Source: Acidobacteriota bacterium (GTDB taxonomy: Bacteria > Acidobacteriota > Terriglobia > Terriglobales > Acidobacteriaceae). Taken from it: DNA of 64,000 nt. Under the pieces are notes generated by a model. The model searched no databases. It worked only from the letters and a program-made list of their open reading frames with translations, and had not been told where the DNA came from. Location of the stretch: contig JAKAFB010000005.1 of NCBI GenBank assembly GCA_021818105.1, forward strand, positions 1 to 64,000, read 5' to 3'. Position numbers and translations under genes: made by a program. Shown one piece after another: positions 52,549-61,640 of this stretch (positions are counted from its first letter, which is position 1; each line of letters opens with the position of its first letter).

Positions 52549-55500
52549 TTAGAACTTGAAATGAGCTTCCATTTCAATGGTTCGTGAGCCGAGCACGCCT
52601 GTCGCTCTGCCGAAGTAGGTATCGGTAATGCCCGAGTCCACTCCGGAGAGGTTCAGCTGGTTGAAGAGGTTGTAGGCATTGGCGCGCACTTCAAACCGTG
52701 CGTTCTCGCCCAGAACCTTCATCGTCGGCAGACCAAAGGCCTTGGTCACAGTAAAGTCTGTGTCCCAGTACCGCGGGCCGAAGAAGGCGTTGCGGCCAAC
52801 GCCCGGAACAGAAGGCAGGGCGCCGGGTGTGGGTGCGGTGCCGTCGCTTGGCCACAGTGTTCCGACGGGCTGCGTCGGCATGGTGAAGTATGCAGGGCCG
52901 CCGTTCGCAAAATTGCCATTTATGTTCTTGAAGGTATCCGTGCTTTGGCTGGTTCCAGCTCCGCCCAGATACTTTTGCGCACGGTAGCCTGTCTGGCATC
53001 CGTCATAGTTCTCGATGACGGAGCAATTGCTGCTGTACATCGGGTTGAACGGGAAGCCGGAGTGCCAGTTCATGATGCCGCTGAACGTCCAGCCACCAGC
53101 CAGTTTCTCCAGCATGTTGTTCCCGTGGAAGATGGTCGGCGACCAGAGTCCCCACAGCTTGAACATATTGCGGGAGTCGAAGTCGGACGATCCCCAGTTA
53201 TAGCCAGGCAGGAACTGGTAGTCCGGCATGGTGTACGGGCCCGAACCGTCATCCAGTGACTTGCCCCAGCGATACTGCGCGTCCACTTGGAAACCCTTCG
53301 CGAACTGATGCTGCAGCTCGGCCATCAGCGAGTTGTAGCTCGAATTGCCGGTGGCCTCATACCAGTCAACGAAGTTCAGTTTCGGGTTGTAGCTCATCTG
53401 GCCCGCGATCACCTGCGGCGTCAGTTCCTTGTTCAGGTCATTCTGCAGCGGCAGGTGATGGCCCGTGGTGCCGGCGTAGCCCAGCGTGGCCACCCAGTTG
53501 TAGCCCAGGTCATACTGCCCCTGCAACGAGTACCGATACACATAGGCTGTGTTCCAGTTTGTGGGCAAGCCCGTAACGGACAACTGCACATTCGCCACAG
53601 GCAGGTTGTTGGCGTCAAACGCCGTGATCATGTTCGGGTTCGGCGGCAGCGCGCCAAACTGGTACAGATTGCTGGCCGTGCCGTAGACGATTTGCGAACC
53701 GGTCAGATAGCCGCCGTTGGCCAGATAGGGCGGGTTGTTGCGCGTGTTGGTGGTGATGGCAAATTCCAGGCCGTTGTAGCCAATGCCAAAGCCGCCGCGG
53801 ATGACCAACTTGCCCTGGTTGCGCTCTGGGCTCCAGGCAAAGCCAATCTGCGGGCCAAAGTTGGCCTTCTGCGCGTTGAACTCCGGACCGCCCAGTTCAA
53901 ACCGGATGCCCGTGAGCGTGTTGGCGCCAGTACCCAAGCGGAGGTTGGCCAGGTGGCCTTGCTTCTCCGTCATGCCACCGAAGTAATCCCAGCGCAGGCC
54001 GGCGTTGATGGTCAGGTTCGGCTTTACCTTCCAGTCATCCTGCACAAAGAGGCCCCACACACTGCCACGGGTATTTTTGGTAAAGGTGGAAGGAGCGCCC
54101 GTGCGCGGATCAGCCGTGATGCTTTCGCTGAACGGCGCGTCGTTCAGGAAGTCCCAAAGGTTGTTGAAGTTGTAGCCCGGCTGGGCAAACCACGTAGGCT
54201 CATCTAGGTAGGCAAGCCGTGTGTACTGGCCGCCAAACTTGAGGCTGTGGGTCTTGTACACCTTGGTGAGCACGTCCTTCACGTTGAAGGTCCACTGGTC
54301 AAACACGCTGCCCACGCTGGGGCCAAAGTTCGCCAGGTTGGCATTCGCGAAGTTGTTGGGAATGTACGCGTCCGGTAGGCCCAGCGGCGACTGCGGGTTG
54401 GATGTGAGCTCATTCCACTTCCAGCCGGCCATGTCGGCGCGTGCCTCGTTCAGCATGTTGGCAGAGAAGATGTGGTTGTAGAGCGCGCCGGTCGAGTAGT
54501 TCTTCGCGTTGTGGTTGAAGAAGTTGTAGTCGCGCGACGGGCCGTTATAGAAGGACTGATCCACGGGCACCCAGTACAGGTTGGCCGCGATCAGGTCCTT
54601 GTCCGTGGCCTGGAAGTCAACACGGCCACCGAACTGCTGGTTGGTCTGGTTCGACGGGCCGATGGTCGCCACATACATGATGTCGGGATTGCCGTCCATG
54701 TTCGTGGCATAGTTGCCGGTGCCGTCGCCGCCAAGGCCGGGCGTGAATACACCGTTGTTCTCAGGTGCCCAAGAGGGGTCCTGTGTGCCCAGCGGCACGC
54801 CGACGAGCGGTCTGCCAAGGTCAAGGCCCTGCCCCTGAATCCAGTTACAGTTCACGCCCTGCACCAGGTTGATGCTCGCGCAATCGTGGAAATCGTTCGG
54901 TCCTTCCAGGATCTTGGTGTAGACAGCCCCTGCGCCCTTGATGGTGAGGAAGCTGTTGGAAATGCTACCGCTGGGTGCGGAGCTGTCGAACGACGCGGTG
55001 TCATACCAGCCGCCGCCCGTCGAGACAGAGTGGTTGCGAATCGTTTCGTAGGAGAAGAACCCGAAGAGCTTGTTGCGAAGGATGGGTCCGCCGACCGTGC
55101 CGCCCCACTGGTTAAAGCGGCTATTGTTGCGCTGCGGATTGTTGTTGGGGTCCCAGCGCTGGTAGGCGTTCAGGCCCGGGCGGTCAACCTTGAAGAAAGC
55201 CGTGCCGTGCAGATCGTTGGTGCCGTTCTGCGAAGTCACCTGAATCTGGCCACCACTGGTGCGACCCCACTCTGCGTCATAGCCGCTCGAGACGACCTTT
55301 ACTTCCTTGATGGAGTCTTCACTCGGTGTCACGATGGCTGCTGAGCCCCACGTAACGCTTGTGATGTTCACGCCGTCCAGCGACACGCCGTTGGTGTCGT
55401 TGCGCCCACCGTTGGCGAAGACTTGGGGACGGTTTTCCGTCTGGAAAACGCCTGAAGTCGCGTCGGAGCCGCCAGGGCCTTGGTTGCCGGGCAGGTTGTT

Positions 55501-56085
55501 GGTGCCGCCGCCGCTTGCCTGCGAGCCGTCACCGAACATGCCGGGAGCCAACTGCATCAGTTGGAAGACGTCGCGACCGAACGATGGCAGCTTGGCGATC
55601 TCATTCTGGCTGATGGTTGCACTCACCGTGCCAGTCGCCGTGTCAATCAGCGGTTCAGTCGCCGCATTAACCATGACGGTCTCTGCAGCACCGCCGACTT
55701 CAAGCGTCACGTTGAGCAGGTTTGGCTGCTCAGCGATGATCTTCACGTTGTCGATCACGTTCTTCTTGAAGCCGTCACGAGACGCCTCAAGCTTGTAAGT
55801 GCTGGGTCCCAGCGCGCCAAAAAAGTACACACCAGAGGTGTTGCTTTGTGCGGTGAGGGTACGGCCGGTTTGTGTATCGGTGAGGGTGAGATTGGCGCCG
55901 GGGATGAGCGCTCCTTGGGCATCTACGACCGAGCCCTGCAGGCTGGCTCCGTACTGGGCGTGTGCTGGCAGTGCGCTAAGCGCCAGCAGCAGCACGGTCA
56001 CGGGCCACCATAGGCTTCGTGCGGCTTTTGAGACAGGGCCGGCACATAGGCCCTGTATAAGGCTCCTTACATCAATAGCTTGCAT
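52549..56085 (-). CDS. Oar-like TonB-dependent outer-membrane receptor
   Basis: 1,178 residues from the ATG at 56085, which has AGGAG at ideal spacing. Signal peptide VLLLALSALPAHAQ, a carboxypeptidase-regulatory-like domain (LQGSVVDAQGALIPGANLTL), a plug domain (QNEIAKLPSFGRDVFQLMQL) and a long beta-barrel ending in FEMEAHFKF-like residues (IEMEAHFKF) with C-terminal Phe. Large Oar-type receptors in acidobacteria are thought to import oligosaccharides. Two LacI-type operator sites lie 63-103 bases upstream, linking it to the GH39 gene. Confidence 0.92.
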   Translation of the reverse strand: MQAIDVRSLIQGLCAGPVSKAARSLWWPVTVLLLALSALPAHAQYGASLQGSVVDAQGALIPGANLTLTDTQTGRTLTAQSNTSGVYFFGALGPSTYKLEASRDGFKKNVIDNVKIIAEQPNLLNVTLEVGGAAETVMVNAATEPLIDTATGTVSATISQNEIAKLPSFGRDVFQLMQLAPGMFGDGSQASGGGTNNLPGNQGPGGSDATSGVFQTENRPQVFANGGRNDTNGVSLDGVNITSVTWGSAAIVTPSEDSIKEVKVVSSGYDAEWGRTSGGQIQVTSQNGTNDLHGTAFFKVDRPGLNAYQRWDPNNNPQRNNSRFNQWGGTVGGPILRNKLFGFFSYETIRNHSVSTGGGWYDTASFDSSAPSGSISNSFLTIKGAGAVYTKILEGPNDFHDCASINLVQGVNCNWIQGQGLDLGRPLVGVPLGTQDPSWAPENNGVFTPGLGGDGTGNYATNMDGNPDIMYVATIGPSNQTNQQFGGRVDFQATDKDLIAANLYWVPVDQSFYNGPSRDYNFFNHNAKNYSTGALYNHIFSANMLNEARADMAGWKWNELTSNPQSPLGLPDAYIPNNFANANLANFGPSVGSVFDQWTFNVKDVLTKVYKTHSLKFGGQYTRLAYLDEPTWFAQPGYNFNNLWDFLNDAPFSESITADPRTGAPSTFTKNTRGSVWGLFVQDDWKVKPNLTINAGLRWDYFGGMTEKQGHLANLRLGTGANTLTGIRFELGGPEFNAQKANFGPQIGFAWSPERNQGKLVIRGGFGIGYNGLEFAITTNTRNNPPYLANGGYLTGSQIVYGTASNLYQFGALPPNPNMITAFDANNLPVANVQLSVTGLPTNWNTAYVYRYSLQGQYDLGYNWVATLGYAGTTGHHLPLQNDLNKELTPQVIAGQMSYNPKLNFVDWYEATGNSSYNSLMAELQHQFAKGFQVDAQYRWGKSLDDGSGPYTMPDYQFLPGYNWGSSDFDSRNMFKLWGLWSPTIFHGNNMLEKLAGGWTFSGIMNWHSGFPFNPMYSSNCSVIENYDGCQTGYRAQKYLGGAGTSQSTDTFKNINGNFANGGPAYFTMPTQPVGTLWPSDGTAPTPGALPSVPGVGRNAFFGPRYWDTDFTVTKAFGLPTMKVLGENARFEVRANAYNLFNQLNLSGVDSGITDTYFGRATGVLGSRTIEMEAHFKF

Positions 56086-56148
56086 CGCTAGTCTCCTGGG
56101 AAGCTGTTGCCGGTTTGAGACAGTCTGCGGCATCACTGCCTCTGGGTG

Positions 56149-56166
56149 CGCGCAATCGAATGCGCC
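56149..56166. promoter_or_regulatory. Second, weaker LacI-type operator before the TonB receptor
   Basis: CGCGCAATCGAATGCGCC, a near-palindrome that agrees with the 18-base site at 56171-56188 at most positions. The centres are 22 bases apart, two helical turns, which would allow cooperative binding. Its edge lies 63 bases upstream of the receptor start. Confidence 0.5.
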
Positions 56167-56170
56167 TCTT

Positions 56171-56188
56171 TGCACAATCGATTGCGCA
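56171..56188. promoter_or_regulatory. LacI-type operator upstream of the TonB receptor
   Basis: TGCACAATCGATTGCGCA, identical over all 18 bases to the site at 49528-49545. Together with the neighbouring near-copy at 56149-56166 it forms a double operator. Confidence 0.72.
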
Positions 56189-56355
56189 ACCGCTATGGAT
56201 ATCACCGCGAACTTTTCCCTGTCAACTGAAAACAACAGCCCAGGAATTCCCAGCCTGCAAGCTCAGGAAAGCCGCCTGGCGGAAGAGCCTGTGGGTCCGT
56301 ATGCAGACGCAATGAGGTAGCGCGATCGGCCCGGGCCTTCTGCCCCATGTGATTC

Positions 56356-59031
56356 CTACGAGGATGCTCCAGCGGATTGGAACCTCTTGGCTACTTCAAC
56401 CGTGGCGGCACAAACCGCTGCGGTTAAAGCAATCCATGACCAGTCAACAAGACTGATGGGAGCGGTCTGGAAGATTTCGTTGAATATTGGAACGTAAGTG
56501 AAGGCCATTTGCAGCAGGAGCATCATCCCGCTGCCAAACCAGACCCACGGATTTGAAAACATGCTGACGGACCAGAACGGCCTTTCGAGCGAACGGCAAG
56601 TGAACAGATAGACGGTTTCAACCATTACAAAGACATTCGAGGCAATGGTCCGTGCTTCCGCAAGCGACTGCCCCTTGCTTAGCGCGAGTTGGAAGAGCCC
56701 GAAAGAGCCCGTGAGTAACAGAAGCGTCACCAGCAGGACTCGCTGGATAAGGGCGCGGTCCACAATGGGCGACGCTGGCGGCCGTGGTGGCCGCTGCATC
56801 ACGCCTTGCTCTGTAGGCTCGAAGGCCAGCATCAATCCTAAGAGGATGGCCGTGGTCATGTTGATCCACAGTATCTGCAGCGGCGTAATGGGCAATGTGG
56901 TGCCGGCGAATATAGCGGCCAGAATCACCAAACCCTCGCCTCCGTTGGTGGGGATGGTCCACGTGATGAACTTGACGAGATTGTCGTAGATGCCTCGTCC
57001 TTCTTCTACTGCGGACTCGATGGTGGCGAAGTTGTCGTCCGTCAGGACCATGTCCGCCGCCTCCTTGGCCACCTCCGTTCCCACCATGCCCATGGCGATG
57101 CCGATGTCGGCCTGCTTCAGGGCCGGGGCGTCGTTGACGCCGTCGCCGGTCATGGCCACCACCTCGCCGTTGGCCTGCAAGGCGCGCACGAGCCGAAGTT
57201 TCTGTTCCGGCTCAACGCGGGCAAAGACATCGGCCTCATCGGCTGCCTTGCGCAGTTCTTCGTCCTCCAGGTTAGCGAGCTGACGCCCGGTAAAGACCGT
57301 GACGCCGTCGCTGGTAATGCCCAGCTGGCGCGCAATGGCAAAGGCTGTGCCGGGGTGATCTCCGGTGATCATCTTTACGCGGATACCTGCGGTGTGACAC
57401 GTGTGGACGGCTGCGATGGCACGTGGCCGGGGAGGGTCGATCATGCCCACGAGACCCAGAAAAACCAAGCCATGACGGATACGAGCATGCTCCAGTTGCT
57501 GGCCATGGCCAAGCGCGGAGCGCGCTATGGCCAGCACGCGCAGCCCCTGCTCTGCCATGCGTGTGGCGGCCGCCTGGATGCTGTCCGCGTTCAACTGCGC
57601 CTCGTGTCCCAGCACGTCGAGCATGGTGCTGGAGGCGGGCAGCAACTTTTCCACTGCGCCCTTCACATAAACAATGTGGGCTCCTTCCACTTCATGCAGC
57701 GTGGCCATGTATTGGCGCGCGGAATCGAAAGGAAGCTCATCCAGCCGCGGAAAGATGGAGTCGAGTGTGCTGTCATTCAGGCCACCCTTGCGGGCTGCTA
57801 CCAACAGCGCGCCCTCGGTCGGGTCGCCGGTAATCGTCCAGTGGTGTCCCTCGTGCACAAGCCGCGCATCATTGCACAGTGCACTTGCCAGCAGCGTTTC
57901 ACGCAGCGCGCCAGAGACGTTCGCGCGCTGGCCGGCGAGTTCGATGTCGCCGGTGGGGCTGTAGCCGTGTCCGGTGACGGCGAACGTGTCGCCACCCGCC
58001 CAGATTTCGCGAACGGTCATCGCATTTTCGGTGAGTGTGCCGGTTTTATCGGAGCAGATGACCGTCGTGCTGCCCAGCGTTTCCACGGCGGGCAGCTTGC
58101 GAATGATGGCCCGTCGCTTGGCCATGCGCGCAACGCCGATAGCCAGGGTAATCGTGATCGCTGCCGGCAGCCCCTCGGGAATGGCGCCTACCGCAAGCGC
58201 CACTGCGGCCATGAACATTTCAATGACCGATTCACCGCGCGCCACGCCAACAACGAATGTCACTGCGGCGAGCAGAAGAATCGCGACGAGCAGGTGGCGG
58301 GCAAAGCGGTCCATCTTGCGCGTCAGCGGCGTCTTCAAATCAGGAGCCTCGGCAATCAGCCGGGAGATCAGGCCCGTTTCGGTGGCATCACCAGTAGCGA
58401 TGACCACTCCCTGCCCCTGTCCACTCACCACCAGGGTGCCCGTGTAAGCAATGTTGCTGCGATCGGCAACTCGTGTATCCGCAGTCAGCGGAGTGGGGTG
58501 TTTGTGCACGGGAGTGGATTCGCCGGTAAGTGCGGCCTCCGCTGTGCGCAACTCCTTCCCGCTCAGCAGGCGCAGGTCCGCAGGCACCTTGTCTCCAGCG
58601 GCCAGAACAACAATGTCGCCGGGCACAAGCTTGGACGCGTCCAGCTTTTTTCGTTTGCCTTCGCGCACCACCGTAGCTTCGGCTGCCACCGCCTTCGCCA
58701 AGGCTGCCAAAGCTGCCTCAGCCTTGCCTTCCTGGATGAATCCCACCAGCGCGTTCACCACTACAACCCCAAAAATCACACTGGTGTCGATCCATTCGCG
58801 GAGAAATGCTGTGACCGTGCCGGAGGCAATGAGCACCACGACCAGGGGCTGTGTGAGCTGTGAAACGAAGCGCGCAATCGGCCCACGCCCCGCCCGTGCG
58901 CTGGGTACGTTTGGGCCGTGTGCCTTCAGGCGTTCTGCGGCTTCCGATTCAGAGAGCCCTTGCGTTGGATCGACTTTCAAATGACCCGCTACATGGGGCC
59001 CATCCATTGCATGCCATTCAATCTTGCTCAT
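56356..59031 (-). CDS. P-type cation-transporting ATPase (P2A, calcium-pump-like)
   Basis: 891 residues from the ATG at 59031, preceded by AGGTGA. Domains in order: N-terminal cation-ATPase domain (LSESEAAERLKAHGPN), helices 1-2, actuator domain with LTGESTP, helix 4 with VGAIPEGLPAA, phosphorylation motif CSDKTGTLTEN, nucleotide-binding region, MTGDGVNDAPALKQAD hinge, and about six C-terminal helices. The PEGLPA helix and KTGTLT context match Ca2+/cation pumps of the P2A group. The gene starts 8 bases after the antiporter-like gene, suggesting joint ion control. Confidence 0.93.
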   Translation of the reverse strand: MSKIEWHAMDGPHVAGHLKVDPTQGLSESEAAERLKAHGPNVPSARAGRGPIARFVSQLTQPLVVVLIASGTVTAFLREWIDTSVIFGVVVVNALVGFIQEGKAEAALAALAKAVAAEATVVREGKRKKLDASKLVPGDIVVLAAGDKVPADLRLLSGKELRTAEAALTGESTPVHKHPTPLTADTRVADRSNIAYTGTLVVSGQGQGVVIATGDATETGLISRLIAEAPDLKTPLTRKMDRFARHLLVAILLLAAVTFVVGVARGESVIEMFMAAVALAVGAIPEGLPAAITITLAIGVARMAKRRAIIRKLPAVETLGSTTVICSDKTGTLTENAMTVREIWAGGDTFAVTGHGYSPTGDIELAGQRANVSGALRETLLASALCNDARLVHEGHHWTITGDPTEGALLVAARKGGLNDSTLDSIFPRLDELPFDSARQYMATLHEVEGAHIVYVKGAVEKLLPASSTMLDVLGHEAQLNADSIQAAATRMAEQGLRVLAIARSALGHGQQLEHARIRHGLVFLGLVGMIDPPRPRAIAAVHTCHTAGIRVKMITGDHPGTAFAIARQLGITSDGVTVFTGRQLANLEDEELRKAADEADVFARVEPEQKLRLVRALQANGEVVAMTGDGVNDAPALKQADIGIAMGMVGTEVAKEAADMVLTDDNFATIESAVEEGRGIYDNLVKFITWTIPTNGGEGLVILAAIFAGTTLPITPLQILWINMTTAILLGLMLAFEPTEQGVMQRPPRPPASPIVDRALIQRVLLVTLLLLTGSFGLFQLALSKGQSLAEARTIASNVFVMVETVYLFTCRSLERPFWSVSMFSNPWVWFGSGMMLLLQMAFTYVPIFNEIFQTAPISLVDWSWIALTAAVCAATVEVAKRFQSAGASS

Positions 59032-59039
59032 CGGCTCAC

Positions 59040-60299
59040 CTATAACAGCATGAAGGCCATTGCTGCGATGAATGTGGGGGGCAGGGCGGCCAGTAGCCAG
59101 ATAATCGGATTCACCGCGCCGTCTTCGAAGTGCTCGCGCAGAATCGCAAGCCCAGCCGGATTTGGCGCGTTGGCAATCACCGTCAAACCCCCGCCTGTCA
59201 CGGCCCCAACCATCAGGGCATATTTGAAACCGTCTGAGAGTCCCTCCACCAGTGAGCCAAGATACGTAATCGCCGCGTTGTCTGTGAAGGCCGTGAGCGC
59301 CATCGCGCCCCAGAATACCTTGCTGTTGCTCAGGCTCATGAGCGTTGGCTTCAGCCACCAGTGTTGCACTCCTCCCAGAACCACAAGGCCTGCCAGGAAG
59401 AAGGCAACCATCAGTCCTTCTCGCAGGATGAGGCGGTCCTGATGGCTTTGGTAGGCATGAGCTACGCCCAGAAAGAACAGAAAGATGCCCATGAAGATAG
59501 TCGCGTGATGCGAAAAGATAACCACTCCGGTAAGAAAAGCGAGGTGCACGATGACCAGCGCGGGTGGTACTGTAAATTCCGCATTGCGGCCATTCTTCCT
59601 GGGCAGCCAGGCTAGTTGCCTGCGGAACAGCAAAGCGGCGCCGCAGCCATTCACCACCACCGCAATCGCCGCCTTCCAGCCGATGTTCATCATCATGAAG
59701 CCAATACCCCATCCCCACTTCCCGGCCGCCATCACTACAGGCGGCGCGGCAAAGGGCGTAAGCGTTCCACCTATGGAGATATTGACGAACAAAACACCGA
59801 GTGTCACATACTTCAAGGGGGTCGTGATGTTGCGGGAGAAAAAAGTGTCGGCAAGAATGAGAGTTGCCAGTGTCATCGCCGCAGGTTCGGTAATGAACGA
59901 TCCCAGCATCGGCACCAGGGTCATTACCACGATATAGAGACCCATGCTGCCCGGCAGTGGAAGTGCACGAGCAATCAACTGCGCGCCGATTGTCACGGTC
60001 TGCAAGATGGGTCGTGTTCCTGCAATCACCATGACAGCAAACACAAACATCGGCTCGGTAAAGTTGCGCGCGTCGATATACTGGGTCGCGGCCTCTCTGC
60101 CGTCGAGAACAAACATCACCAGGATCAGAATGGTCGCCCACAAGCCGAAGGCGACTTCAACCTCACCAAACAGGTGCCAGATTCCGGCGTGAGTCGGATG
60201 AGTCTTTGCCAGACGCTCAAAGGCCCTGGTGAAAAATGTATGCAGGATGGCAACCGCAAACAGTCCGGCACCGATCCATTGGATTGCAGTGGGCGTCAC
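59040..60299 (-). CDS. Putative Na+/H+ antiporter-like ion transporter
   Basis: 419 residues from a GTG at 60299 with GGGGAG upstream; an ATG at 60335 would add 12 residues. Around eleven helices. Segments such as FGLWATILILVMFVLDG, GSFITEPAAMTLATLILA and ALTAFTDNAAITYLGSL fit the antiporters of the ion-transporter (ArsB/NhaD-like) superfamily annotated as putative Na+/H+ antiporters. Ion unknown. It precedes the P-type ATPase with an 8-base gap. Confidence 0.8.
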   Translation of the reverse strand: MTPTAIQWIGAGLFAVAILHTFFTRAFERLAKTHPTHAGIWHLFGEVEVAFGLWATILILVMFVLDGREAATQYIDARNFTEPMFVFAVMVIAGTRPILQTVTIGAQLIARALPLPGSMGLYIVVMTLVPMLGSFITEPAAMTLATLILADTFFSRNITTPLKYVTLGVLFVNISIGGTLTPFAAPPVVMAAGKWGWGIGFMMMNIGWKAAIAVVVNGCGAALLFRRQLAWLPRKNGRNAEFTVPPALVIVHLAFLTGVVIFSHHATIFMGIFLFFLGVAHAYQSHQDRLILREGLMVAFFLAGLVVLGGVQHWWLKPTLMSLSNSKVFWGAMALTAFTDNAAITYLGSLVEGLSDGFKYALMVGAVTGGGLTVIANAPNPAGLAILREHFEDGAVNPIIWLLAALPPTFIAAMAFMLL

Positions 60300-60621
60300 C
60301 AGCCTCTCCCCGTGGTGTCGCGTTATTGGACGCATGCGGATTTTACCACCGCATGGTGTCCGTCCCTTTAAGCAGTTTCTCTTCTCTTAGACAACGTGCA
60401 CAGCATATTGGCTTCAACTGTGCATCGAAAATTTGGTTATTCAGACCTCTTCCAATTCAATTACAGCAGAACTCTGTGGATAAAATCGGCGGAGCCTCTG
60501 GCGGCCGCGCTATGCATGCGCGCGTGACCGGTAGAGTGGCTCCGACAATCGTCGGTGTCAACCTGTATAGTAGGTGTGCTTGGAAAGATCCCCGTTGGAC
60601 CCCCAACAAACAGGAGCGCTG
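60300..60621. promoter_or_regulatory. Divergent promoter region before the rhamnonate operon
   Basis: About 320 bases between the leftward antiporter-like gene and the rightward amidohydrolase gene. Two inverted repeats are visible on the operon side, CCGAC-AATC-GTCGG (60542-60555) and the one at 60561-60575. No confident promoter boxes. An AT-rich patch at 60410-60490 may hold the leftward or rightward promoter. Confidence 0.45.
60561..60575. promoter_or_regulatory. Candidate operator of the rhamnonate operon
   Basis: ACCTGTATAGTAGGT, an imperfect palindrome (ACCT...AGGT with a central TATA-like core), 46 bases before the first gene of the operon. It does not resemble the CAATCGATTG sites elsewhere in the window, so a different regulator is inferred. 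Confidence 0.3.
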
Positions 60622-61596
60622 ATGCGGCGTCGTGATGTACTCAAACTCGCAGTGTACAGCGCAGGAGCGCTGGCCGCCGATCAGTCCATTGCGTTGCCTC
60701 GCACGGTCCCCAGCGCCCATCCCGTCATCGACGCGCATATCCATCTCTTTGACACCTCGCGCCCTGGCGGTGTGCCATGGCCCGAAAAGTCTGATACCGC
60801 ACTCTACAAGCCTGCGCTGCCGGAAAGGTACGTTCCGCTCAGCGCGCCCTTCGGCATTGTGGGAGCAATTGCCGTGGAGGCAAGCCCGCTGGCGAGCGAC
60901 AATGATTGGCTGCTGGGTGTTGCAGAAAAGCATCCCGTAATTGTAGGTGTTATCGGTGATCTCGTCCCTGGCACGCCGTCCTATCGAGCCGATTTGGAGC
61001 ACCTGCAGATGAATCCGCTCTTTCGCGGCTTCCGCTATGGCAACCTGTGGAATCGTGACCTTTCCGCGGACATGGAAAAGCCAGGCTTCATGGATGGACT
61101 CAAGGATCTAGCTCAGGCCGATCTTGTGCTGGAATGCGCCAATCCTGACCCGCGCCTGATTCGTGCCATTCTCGCCGTTTCCGAGCGAGTACCGGACCTT
61201 CGAATTGTGGTGGACCATCTGCCGAATGCCGCTTTGCCAACAGCACCAGGCGAAATGCGGGAATACTGGAATAACCTCCACCGCCTGGGTAACAAACCGA
61301 ATGTCTTCGTCAAGCTCTCTGAGATTCCTGTTGTGAAGAACGGAATGTTGGTCACCGACCCGGCCTACTATCGCGAGCACCTGGATGCGCTGTGGAATAT
61401 CTTCGGCGAGAACCGTGTCATTTTCGGCAGCGACTGGCCGAACAGCGACCACGTTGCGCCCTTCGCCGATACACTCCGCATTGTCCGCAACTATATCGGA
61501 CAGAAATCTGCTGTAGCGGCAGAGAAATACTACTGGAAGAACTCCGTCGCAGCCTACAAGTGGCGTCCACGAAGAGCAGATCAGCCGAAACTGTAG
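60622..61596 (+). CDS. Amidohydrolase-family protein, probable L-rhamnono-lactonase type, Tat-like leader
   Basis: 324 residues. Opens with MRRRDVLKLAVYSAG, a twin-arginine-like leader, then the TIM-barrel amidohydrolase-2 fold: metal motif VIDAHIHLFD, VEASPLASDN, VVDHLPN and GSDWPNSDH. Members of this group hydrolyse sugar lactones. Its position before a transporter and L-rhamnonate dehydratase suggests that it opens L-rhamnono-lactone; this is context-based. AGGAG precedes the ATG. Confidence 0.84.
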   Translation: MRRRDVLKLAVYSAGALAADQSIALPRTVPSAHPVIDAHIHLFDTSRPGGVPWPEKSDTALYKPALPERYVPLSAPFGIVGAIAVEASPLASDNDWLLGVAEKHPVIVGVIGDLVPGTPSYRADLEHLQMNPLFRGFRYGNLWNRDLSADMEKPGFMDGLKDLAQADLVLECANPDPRLIRAILAVSERVPDLRIVVDHLPNAALPTAPGEMREYWNNLHRLGNKPNVFVKLSEIPVVKNGMLVTDPAYYREHLDALWNIFGENRVIFGSDWPNSDHVAPFADTLRIVRNYIGQKSAVAAEKYYWKNSVAAYKWRPRRADQPKL

Positions 61597-61640
61597 TTGC
61601 GCAGCGGCGTCGATCATTACTCCGGAAGAGAGAACAAGCA

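Noticed and set aside
59031-60141. In-frame extension of the P-type ATPase by 370 codons
   Set aside because: The extension runs over the antiporter-like gene in another frame; the ATPase has a good ATG and ribosome site at 59031 and the normal family N-terminus there.
60542-60555. CCGAC-AATC-GTCGG as a third LacI-type operator
   Set aside because: It shares only AATCG with the CAATCGATTG sites; the arms are different and there is a 4-base loop, more like a small hairpin.
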